Under the pieces are notes generated by a model. That model did not search any database, was not told where the DNA came from, and saw only the letters and a program-made list of their open reading frames with translations. The translations under genes were made by a program, and so were the position numbers. Shown here piece by piece: positions 6,599 through 11,657 of a DNA stretch of 11,867 nt. The stretch is from positions 1 through 11,867 of the forward strand of contig CALBLZ010000007.1 in the NCBI GenBank assembly GCA_937895715.1, in the 5' to 3' direction. The first letter of the stretch is position 1, and each line of letters opens with the position of its first letter. This DNA comes from an uncultured Candidatus Berkelbacteria bacterium (GTDB lineage: Bacteria > Patescibacteriota > UBA1384 > CAILIB01).

Positions 6599-6628
6599 GA
6601 AAAAGCACCCACTCGGGTGCTTTTCTTT
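6599..6628. terminator. Bidirectional intrinsic terminator
   Basis: A perfect 10-bp stem (6601-6610 with 6615-6624, loop ACTC) is flanked by A- and T-runs. It has the same GCACCC/GGGTGC arm core as the terminator at 4123 and serves the convergent DUF1801 and DUF4342 genes. Confidence 0.88.
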
Positions 6629-6646
6629 AAGGCAAAATATCGTTGC

Positions 6647-6892
6647 TTATTCTTCTTCTCGCACAACTACAATCGTGCACTCGGTGAGTAGTGCTGCAGC
6701 TGCCCCAACTGCTGCAAGTACTGGCGCAAGCACAGCGCCGACCACGCCAATAGTCAGGGGCACTTCAAGCAGCGTTTTGCCCTCTTTGTTCTTTATAACA
6801 ATGCGACGAACGCTACCTTCCTCAATCAGCTCCTTCACCTTCTTTAGAAGCTCCTCACCACTAACCGTAAACTCTTCTTTTCGCTCGGTCAT
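6647..6892 (-). CDS. DUF4342 domain protein
   Basis: This 81-residue protein has an N-terminal charged helix region (EEFTVSGEELLKKVKELIEEG), the strand RRIVIKN, then LLEVPLTIGVVGAVLAP and a Gly/Ala-rich hydrophobic helix, ending in TECTIVVVREE. This is the complete DUF4342 pattern; the family is small, widespread and uncharacterised. The hydrophobic helix (about 47-70) suggests membrane contact. The ATG at 6892 has AAGGA 5 nt upstream. An in-frame ATG at 6910 is rejected because it lies only 4 nt from the -10 box and before the Shine-Dalgarno. It is divergent from the small membrane protein at 7029. Confidence 0.88.
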   Translation of the reverse strand: MTERKEEFTVSGEELLKKVKELIEEGSVRRIVIKNKEGKTLLEVPLTIGVVGAVLAPVLAAVGAAAALLTECTIVVVREEE

Positions 6893-6914
6893 ATGATTCC
6901 TTTCATGCATTAGG

Positions 6915-6938
6915 CTTATACCTAGCTCAGTCAGCTAG
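6915..6938 (-). promoter_or_regulatory. -10 box and adjoining inverted repeat upstream of the DUF4342 gene
   Basis: A TATAAG box (6915-6920, minus strand) is followed on its upstream side by an inverted repeat, CTAGCT at 6922-6927 and AGCTAG at 6933-6938 with a 5-nt centre. This lies in the usual -10/-35 spacer, where a repressor could block transcription. The link to a regulator is inference. Confidence 0.4.
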
Positions 6939-7018
6939 ACTATATACGTTTGTGGTAGGAATGCACTACCCAGTATCTGCTAGACTACAGGTAGCAGTAT
7001 ATCTCATAGGAATAAATC

Positions 7019-7024
7019 AGGAGG
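7019..7024 (+). promoter_or_regulatory. Consensus Shine-Dalgarno AGGAGG
   Basis: AGGAGG lies 4 nt before the ATG at 7029. It is the strongest ribosome binding site in the window and fixes the start of the 62-residue membrane protein. Confidence 0.75.
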
Positions 7025-7028
7025 CACC

Positions 7029-7217
7029 ATGTCACTGATCACGGTAAATAAGAACGAAGGAATGTCTGGGTACGTTCTCTTTGTTTCATGGATTGGAGCT
7101 CTCGTGTATTTTGTTGGACAGGCAAATGGTTTTTGGGACACCATACTGGCATTTTTGAAGGCCTGTGTGTGGCCTGCATTTGTTATGCACCGGGTGTTGG
7201 AATTGCTGCAGATTTAA
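7029..7217 (+). CDS. Small two-helix membrane protein, function unknown
   Basis: This 62-residue protein has two hydrophobic segments (about 14-32 and 37-57) joined by a short loop with Gly, Asn and Trp, and a short polar N-terminus (MSLITVNKNEG). The loop and the KACVWPAF start of the second helix look conserved in style, but I cannot name the family. The AGGAGG at 4-nt spacing and a 16-bp terminator about 65 nt downstream mark it as an independent, probably well-translated unit. TAGACT at 6981-6986 is a possible -10. No partner gene follows on this strand. Confidence 0.7.
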   Translation: MSLITVNKNEGMSGYVLFVSWIGALVYFVGQANGFWDTILAFLKACVWPAFVMHRVLELLQI

Positions 7218-7281
7218 CGGGATGCACGGGTGGACCGCAAGGTTCTCACCTACTCCGTAGGCTCGAATCTCGCAGATCAAA

Positions 7282-7317
7282 CAAAGAAAAAGAACCCTTC
7301 AGGGTTCTTTTTCTTTG
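7282..7317. terminator. Strong bidirectional terminator
   Basis: A perfect 16-bp stem (7282-7297 with 7302-7317) with a TTCA loop carries A-rich and T-rich arms. It lies between the convergent small membrane protein gene and the conserved hypothetical gene at 7358. It also forms the left part of an imperfect repeat with 7809-7863. Confidence 0.92.
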
Positions 7318-7343
7318 GCTTGTGGAGTGGTATGGCTTTCGAA
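7287..7343. repeat. Imperfect repeat, copy A (terminator arm plus tail)
   Basis: This segment aligns with 7809-7863. The final 30 bases match at 24 positions without gaps, and the whole alignment at about 43 of 55 with a 2-nt gap. On the minus strand the tail reads like a degenerate tRNA 3' end, with a TTCGA loop-like core and a GCCA. Confidence 0.4.
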
Positions 7344-7357
7344 AGTCCCGAGATCAA

Positions 7358-7747
7358 TTACTTAGCCCGCATTCGATTGTTTTTGGCATTGTGCTCTACT
7401 TCGGCTAAGCCAAGTGCCTCGAGAAGCGGTGGCATGTACATGCCGAAGCGACCACGTAAGCCCTTTTTTAGTCCGTACCAGCCACCGACAGGATTCTGCT
7501 CAGAACGTCCCCAGGCCTCTACCGTACCCTCTGCTGCAGGTTTTTGCTCATCTGCGCTTCCGAGCAGCACCCAATCTCCATGCTCCTTAAGCATCGTGTG
7601 CAAATCTTCAATGGCCCTCGCTTGATACTTAAGCTGGGTAGACCCTACCTGACAAATAATTTCATCTCCCTCTTTGTACATAACGTACTCTGACGAGCCG
7701 CTCGGGGTCTTAAGTAGCCAGGGGTCTTGTTTGGTGCCTTCGGACAT
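7358..7747 (-). CDS. Conserved hypothetical protein (DUF6855-like)
   Basis: This 129-residue soluble protein starts SEGTKQDPWLLKTPSGSSEYVMY. It has a central LHTMLKEHGDW (about 49-59) and LGSADEQKP (62-70), then EAWGRSEQNPVGGWYGLKKGLRGRFGMY (about 77-104), and ends AEVEHNAKNNRMRAK. I recall the same blocks in a well-conserved family of actinobacterial and other bacterial proteins of unknown function; the DUF number is from memory and should be checked. The invariant-looking GGWYGLKKGLRGRFG suggests a glycine-rich binding loop. The ATG at 7747 has no Shine-Dalgarno. The upstream region is very AT-rich (TATATAAAATATC), so a promoter there is likely. Confidence 0.72.
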   Translation of the reverse strand: MSEGTKQDPWLLKTPSGSSEYVMYKEGDEIICQVGSTQLKYQARAIEDLHTMLKEHGDWVLLGSADEQKPAAEGTVEAWGRSEQNPVGGWYGLKKGLRGRFGMYMPPLLEALGLAEVEHNAKNNRMRAK

Positions 7748-7808
7748 AGTGAGTGTTGTTAGATATTTTATATAAGCGTATCAGGAATTTTGCTAGATAG
7801 ACCAAAAC

Positions 7809-7863
7809 AAAAAGAGCCCTGGAGTTCTGTTAGTTTGGCTGGCGTGGTGGTATCGGTTTCGAA
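7809..7863. repeat. Imperfect repeat, copy B, in the gene-free stretch 7748-7962
   Basis: This is a degenerate counterpart of 7287-7343. The AAAAAGAgCCCT arm is kept, but the opposite arm has decayed, so it no longer forms a good hairpin. The TTTGGCT...GTGGTAT...TTTCGAA tail is kept. The rest of 7748-7962 holds only the AT-rich upstream region of the 7747 gene and the terminator at 7921. Confidence 0.4.
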
Positions 7864-7920
7864 GCTTTGGTCGCTTGAATATGTTAAACGCTAGGGATTA
7901 ATGACCTAAACGCACATACA

Positions 7921-7958
7921 ATAAAGAAAACCGCCACACATCCTTGTGTAGCGGTTTT
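7921..7958 (-). terminator. Intrinsic terminator of the SET/methyltransferase operon
   Basis: The 14-bp stem (7927-7940 with 7945-7958, loop 7941-7944) has one G-T pair. On the minus strand it is followed by TTTTCTTTATTG. It starts 5 nt after the methyltransferase stop codon. Confidence 0.88.
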
Positions 7959-7962
7959 AGAA

Positions 7963-8655
7963 TCATTCCTTCACCCCACTGAAAACTGCATCCATGCACC
8001 ACCGGCGGTGCAGCTGAGGCTGGGTGCACCCAGCAAGAGCAAAAAGCTCTCGTTGCTCCTTTTCGGTTAACCTAATCCGGTCGTCCTCAAGGTAGTGTGC
8101 CGTCCACTCAGCCTGAAGCTCGGGATAGTCAGTGGTTTGAAACACGGCGAAGGCGTCAATCTGGACCTTCAGAGACTCCCAATGCTCGAGGACATCGTCC
8201 TGAGCAATCTTGTCCCCTACTACCAGAGCCCCACCTGAGCAAAGCACGCGACCAATCTCGTTAAAGACCTTGGCCCGGTAGTCTGGTGGCATGTTATGAA
8301 AGCAAAACGCCGTCACAACACACCCGAAACTGCCGTCAGGCTGGCCCTGCAGATAGCCAAGCGCGTCTTCGCAGACGAACTCAACGCTATCCCCTAGAAG
8401 CTCTTGGGCCTGGGCAATCATCACCTCTTCGGTATCGACTGCGGTGATCCTAGCGGAAGGCATTCGGCGACGCAGCTCCTGATTCGTTAGACCGGTTCCG
8501 CACCCAAGCTCCAGCACAGGCAACCTGTTACCTGAATGGAGGGTCGCGATTTCGGCGACAAGTTTCTGGCACTCCCCATAGTGGGGAGCAGCGAGAGGAA
8601 ACAGAGCATATTCTGCTCCAATCTTTTGCGCAAAGCGCGGGTCAAGTTTCTTCAT
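7963..8655 (-). CDS. SAM-dependent class I methyltransferase
   Basis: This 230-residue protein has the SAM-binding motif I LELGCGTG (48-55), an acidic residue ending the second strand (D74 in AVDTEEVM), the ED pair near 96-97, and the motif IV strand VVTAFCFHNM (113-122), followed by EIGRVLCSGGALVVGD (133-148). It is a typical Rossmann-fold methyltransferase. The small-molecule or protein target is not evident, and the helical C-terminal part (150-230) is likely the substrate cap. Its ATG overlaps the stop of the secreted-protein gene as ATGA. AGGAG, encoded in the last codons of that gene, sits 6 nt upstream. It is the last gene of the SET operon. Confidence 0.9.
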   Translation of the reverse strand: MKKLDPRFAQKIGAEYALFPLAAPHYGECQKLVAEIATLHSGNRLPVLELGCGTGLTNQELRRRMPSARITAVDTEEVMIAQAQELLGDSVEFVCEDALGYLQGQPDGSFGCVVTAFCFHNMPPDYRAKVFNEIGRVLCSGGALVVGDKIAQDDVLEHWESLKVQIDAFAVFQTTDYPELQAEWTAHYLEDDRIRLTEKEQRELFALAGCTQPQLHRRWCMDAVFSGVKE

Positions 8656-9224
8656 TTGAATCTCCTGTTTATCTCGAGCCGTAAGCTACTCGGCATGTTC
8701 TTTCCGGCCGGTAACGCACGAATCCTGAGCATGGTGTCGCCCTTAGTGAGGTCTAGGTGTAGCCCAAACCGCACCTTGTCGGATCCGTATTGGATCGCCA
8801 ACCCACCAGCAACCTGGTCATTCAGTTTCCAAACCCAACGGCTGTTGTCAGAAAACTTAATGCGCGGACCGTGACGGACCGGCACGTATTCTGCCCAGTT
8901 TAGCGTGAGCTGACCTGAAGCAAGTGGGCTACTGTAGGTAACCCACGGCATCACGAACGCCTGCTTAGCGTTCGGCCACCACGCAAGGTATCCGGCGAAT
9001 GTCCACCTGCCCTTGGAGTAGAACGTGTAGCCCACCTCAAGGTCAGTGGTCTCCTTTTGGGTAATGCCGATCCCCCAAAGCTCGAGACCGTTTGGAAACG
9101 TCAGCCCTGTTACATGCAGAGGCCTGTTGTCCTGCGAGAGGTTAAAACGCTGCGTGAGCGTCGTGGTCTGGGCCTGGCACGCTGTACCAAGCAGGATGAC
9201 GATGATCGACGTAATGGTTTTCAT
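8652..9224 (-). CDS. Secreted beta-rich protein of unknown function
   Basis: This is a 190-residue protein with a short Sec-type signal (MKT, then a hydrophobic core at about 5-14, ending TACQAQ). The single cysteine near the cleavage site does not fit a standard lipobox, so lipidation is doubtful. The mature part has alternating hydrophobic and polar residues, repeated aromatic girdle-like positions (WAEYVPV, WVWKL, FGLHLDL) and a final LRLEINRRFK. This is the style of a small outer-membrane beta-barrel or a beta-sandwich. I recognise no family. It overlaps the genes on both sides by ATGA, so its product is likely made along with the SET protein and the methyltransferase. A sampled 60-base line (8701-8760) is 57% GC. 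Confidence 0.72.
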   Translation of the reverse strand: MKTITSIIVILLGTACQAQTTTLTQRFNLSQDNRPLHVTGLTFPNGLELWGIGITQKETTDLEVGYTFYSKGRWTFAGYLAWWPNAKQAFVMPWVTYSSPLASGQLTLNWAEYVPVRHGPRIKFSDNSRWVWKLNDQVAGGLAIQYGSDKVRFGLHLDLTKGDTMLRIRALPAGKNMPSSLRLEINRRFK

Positions 9225-9568
9225 CTTCTGTAGTTCTCCAGGGTCATTTCTTCCCCTGCTGTAATTGCGCGAAGCGCAATTACCTCTTCGCTGATGAGTC
9301 TCTGCACATTTGGTGAGTCAGAGAAATTCATGTCGCGAATATCGTCGTGGTCGAGGCACCATAATCCTGTAGTAGGGTCGCTGTAGCCATGATGACGAAT
9401 GTAATCCCGTTCCACCTTAGGAAGCTCTTCGAGCTCCACCTCGGTGAAAAGGAGGTCCAGCTGCCTGGTATGCCTGTATACAACCTGACCTTTCATAATT
9501 GCTTCAGCGGCAAATACTCCAACTCCATGAAGATCGCTTGGCTTCCGCACCGTGTTGATAAGGAACAT
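9221..9568 (-). CDS. Small SET-domain protein (predicted protein lysine methyltransferase)
   Basis: This 115-residue protein matches a minimal SET domain. HGVGVFA (14-20) is the first SAM-contact motif, NFSDSPN (81-87) corresponds to the NHSxxPN knot motif with His replaced by Phe, and ALRAITAGEEMTLENY (98-113) carries the GEExxxxY end with Tyr113 as the catalytic tyrosine. SET enzymes transfer methyl from SAM to lysines; bacterial targets are mostly unknown. There is no post-SET cysteine cluster, and the protein is near the lower size limit. The NFS and ENY changes could alter SAM binding. It leads an operon with ATGA overlaps. It has a near-consensus promoter ending 9 nt before the ATG, with no Shine-Dalgarno. 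It is divergent from the TrmB-type regulator. Confidence 0.85.
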   Translation of the reverse strand: MFLINTVRKPSDLHGVGVFAAEAIMKGQVVYRHTRQLDLLFTEVELEELPKVERDYIRHHGYSDPTTGLWCLDHDDIRDMNFSDSPNVQRLISEEVIALRAITAGEEMTLENYRR

Positions 9569-9577
9569 ACTGGCCGG

Positions 9578-9606
9578 ATTGTACCACAGGACTTTGTTTT
9601 TGTCAA
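9578..9606 (-). promoter_or_regulatory. Sigma-70-type promoter of the SET operon
   Basis: On the minus strand, TTGACA (9601-9606), a 17-nt spacer, and TACAAT (9578-9583) match the consensus at 11 of 12 bases. The ATG follows 9 nt after the -10, which predicts a leader of about 0-3 nt. Confidence 0.85.
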
Positions 9607-9612
9607 GTAGGC

Positions 9613-9622
9613 TATTGCAATA
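9613..9622. promoter_or_regulatory. Palindrome TATTGCAATA, candidate operator
   Basis: A perfect 10-bp palindrome overlaps the -35 of the regulator gene and lies 6 bp from the -35 of the divergent SET operon. It is well placed for a dimeric regulator to control both, TrmB itself being the obvious candidate. Binding is inferred. Confidence 0.45.
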
Positions 9623-9643
9623 TTTACAGATATATAGTATAAT
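9615..9643 (+). promoter_or_regulatory. Sigma-70-type promoter of the TrmB-like gene
   Basis: TTGCAA (9615-9620), a 17-nt spacer and a perfect TATAAT (9638-9643) end 8 nt before the ATG at 9652, so the mRNA is predicted to be leaderless or nearly so. Confidence 0.85.
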
Positions 9644-9651
9644 TTGTCTTG

Positions 9652-10410
9652 ATGCTTACAACAAATATACTTTCCCAGATTGGACTCTCCGAGAATGAGA
9701 TCACCTTATACACCGCCCTGCTGAGGCGCGGTAAGCTTGGATATAGCGAGCTCGCTAAAGAGACAAAGCTCAATCGCTCTTCCGTATACCCTGTCTCCAA
9801 ACGGCTCATTGAAGCTGGGCTCATTGCTGAAGATACAAGCAGTCCGGTGGCTATGCTTGTAGCCTTACCGCCAAAAAACCTTTCTCTTATGGTGGAGCGA
9901 GAAAAGGCAGCAGTTGAGCATAAGGAAGCCCTTGCAAAAGAGGCAATCGCTAATCTCCAAGGATTGGCAGAAGCAGCAACCTACCCCCTCCCTCAGACCA
10001 TCATGGTTACCGCTGAGCGTGTAACCCAGTATCTGCATGAGTCAACGAAGCGTTGGAATACTGACATCAAGGCCACCGATGGCATTTGGTGGGGATACCA
10101 GGATCCATCCTTCGTTGAGCACTATGGCGAGTGGATTAAGTGGTATTGGAAGCAATCCTCAAGCAAAGGCGTCCTGAGCCACATCATTACCCATGAAACA
10201 AAGGCTGAGCGCGAGCTGGAAGCTGCTGTGCCAAAAGATCGACATATCCAGATCATGGAGAATATGACATTTACTGGTACCCAATGGGCAAACGGGCACT
10301 CGATTATTCTTATTAACACATCTACTGAAAAGCACTACCTAACAGAAATCATTGATCCGGTGCTTGCAGCTAATACACGAGAGATTTTTCGGAAGCTTTG
10401 GGAGAAATAG
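9652..10410 (+). CDS. TrmB-family transcriptional regulator
   Basis: This is a 252-residue protein. The N-terminal winged helix (about residues 5-75) has the TrmB pattern: LSENEITLYTALLRRGKLGYSELAKETKLNRSSVYPVSKRLIEAGLI. A helical linker (about 78-108, charged, probably coiled coil for dimerisation) leads to a C-terminal region (about 115-250) rich in aromatics, which may be the ligand-sensing part. TrmB regulators bind DNA as dimers and often respond to sugars or other metabolites; the ligand here is unknown. The ATG at 9652 is preferred over an upstream TTG because of promoter spacing. It is divergent from the SET operon and shares its promoter region, so control of that operon is likely. 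Confidence 0.88.
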   Translation: MLTTNILSQIGLSENEITLYTALLRRGKLGYSELAKETKLNRSSVYPVSKRLIEAGLIAEDTSSPVAMLVALPPKNLSLMVEREKAAVEHKEALAKEAIANLQGLAEAATYPLPQTIMVTAERVTQYLHESTKRWNTDIKATDGIWWGYQDPSFVEHYGEWIKWYWKQSSSKGVLSHIITHETKAERELEAAVPKDRHIQIMENMTFTGTQWANGHSIILINTSTEKHYLTEIIDPVLAANTREIFRKLWEK

Positions 10411-10434
10411 TGCCCAGACTCCTAGGATGATGAA

Positions 10435-10469
10435 TAGAAAAAGAGAGCTCTGAAGGCTGTCTTTTTCTA
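10435..10469. terminator. Bidirectional terminator between convergent genes
   Basis: A 10-bp outer stem (10435-10444 with 10460-10469) has A5 and T5 runs, then a one-base mismatch and a 3-bp inner stem. It serves the TrmB-like gene (plus) and the membrane protein at 10539 (minus). Confidence 0.8.
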
Positions 10470-10507
10470 TTTCTGGCTGGGTATCCCCTACTTCGCTCCG
10501 CTCGAAC

Positions 10508-10526
10508 CATTCGCCTCGGGCGAATG
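10508..10526. repeat. Perfect hairpin between a stop codon and the terminator
   Basis: CATTCGCC and GGCGAATG form an 8-bp stem with a 3-nt loop. On the minus strand it is bracketed by GGTTCG-like motifs and lies 12 nt after the membrane protein stop. It lacks a T-run, so it is not a second terminator; mRNA 3'-end protection or a repeat-element remnant is possible. Confidence 0.5.
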
Positions 10527-10538
10527 AACGAACCTGGC

Positions 10539-11657
10539 TCACGCACGAAGTCGCTTTGCGGCAGGATTCGATAGGTCTGCTCCTGGCCAGGTAACCGATA
10601 CCCAGGCAAGAACCGCGAAGATCATCGGCCGAATGGCATAGGCTAGTAGCTGCAGGGACACTATTTTGAACACATCCGTACCTGATGCCTGCACACTGAC
10701 CTGATTCAAATAATCTGAAAATAGTGTGTGAATGCCCATGGCAACACTCAAGTCGGGCCCAAGCTGCCAGGTGAGTGACTGCTGACTAGCGGTTACAAAA
10801 TACGCAACCAACGCAGAAACCCCAATGTATCCCACAATCGAAAGAAGTGGGGTTGTGCGCACGCCCACCCTACGATAGACAAAGAGAAAGGCTAGCACGG
10901 GCATGCCAATAGATATGCAGATTACTTTGAGCCCATTGTAAAAATCAAGTACAGCCGTAGAATCATACACCCCAAAGCCCATTGTCGAGCCAACTACCCC
11001 AACACTTCCCACGCTAAAGAGGATCACATACAGCGTTACAAACTCTCGCCATGTTGGCGCCGGCGCCTGTGAACCGTACAGGGAAAGCCAGCGCGATGAC
11101 AGATAGTGTGTAGGATTGGTAGAGAGATATCTAGCATAGACGTACACCGCAACCGGTGGCAGAACAACTAGCAATGAGTTGTGAAGCAGCAGGCTGCTGC
11201 TCACAAGGTTCTGGTATGTTTGAAACGTTACCTCGAGCAAAACTCCAGATACTGCCCCCAAAATACACAGCATCGACAAAGCACCATTGCTCGATGCCTT
11301 AAACACTCCCATCCCAATAATCAGTGAGGTAGCAATAACCGCGGGGTACAAAATTGCATACGATGCAAAATAGTCAACTGATCCAAGCGGTAGGGCAAAG
11401 AGTAAAAGGCCGATAACAAGTACATTCGTACTATTCCACAAAAAATCTCTTTTCGACTTGGACTTTAAGTGTGAATTCATGGTTTCTTCAATTAGTAAAA
11501 ATGGTAGTTCACAGAATGAGTATATGGAATACAGTGTTTTGTGCTCTGATTCGGCATACCCCTCTTCAAAGCAGTCACCGATTAGTTCCCCGTAGGCGGC
11601 ATAAAACTCCCGTGGAAATAATCTCAGTATTCTGCGGTAAACACTTACGAGGCTCAT
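10539..11657 (-). CDS. Multi-pass membrane protein with permease-prefix-like N-terminus
   Basis: This 372-residue protein has an N-terminal soluble part (about 1-70; YRRILRLFPREFYAAYGELIGDCFEEGY) that resembles the prefix domain found ahead of PadR-associated membrane proteins, with its basic LFPREF and YGE motifs. About eight hydrophobic segments follow between residues 78 and 365. No ATPase or MacB-type periplasmic domain is present, so it is not a complete transporter subunit that I can recognise. Its ATG overlaps the stop of the PadR-like gene as ATGA. In similar gene pairs the regulator controls its own membrane partner, often in response to membrane or drug stress. The substrate is unknown. 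Confidence 0.75.
   Translation of the reverse strand: MSLVSVYRRILRLFPREFYAAYGELIGDCFEEGYAESEHKTLYSIYSFCELPFLLIEETMNSHLKSKSKRDFLWNSTNVLVIGLLLFALPLGSVDYFASYAILYPAVIATSLIIGMGVFKASSNGALSMLCILGAVSGVLLEVTFQTYQNLVSSSLLLHNSLLVVLPPVAVYVYARYLSTNPTHYLSSRWLSLYGSQAPAPTWREFVTLYVILFSVGSVGVVGSTMGFGVYDSTAVLDFYNGLKVICISIGMPVLAFLFVYRRVGVRTTPLLSIVGYIGVSALVAYFVTASQQSLTWQLGPDLSVAMGIHTLFSDYLNQVSVQASGTDVFKIVSLQLLAYAIRPMIFAVLAWVSVTWPGADLSNPAAKRLRA

Noticed and set aside
247-6910. Shared ATGCATG at the starts near 249, 3717 and 6910 as a regulatory motif
   Set aside because: It is short, includes the start codon itself in two cases, and can arise from -10 plus ATG spacing alone.
7217-7275. Possible tRNA gene (a CTCGAAT sequence resembling a T-loop)
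   Set aside because: The flanking 5-base arms do not pair, and no D-arm, anticodon stem or acceptor stem can be drawn on either strand.
7230-7625. A 131-codon plus-strand frame over the terminator and the DUF6855-like gene
   Set aside because: It translates a terminator and the antisense of a conserved gene; no ribosome site or family pattern.
10370-10609. Frames crossing the convergent 3' ends of the TrmB-like gene and the membrane protein
   Set aside because: They run through a terminator hairpin and two known gene ends and encode basic low-quality sequence.
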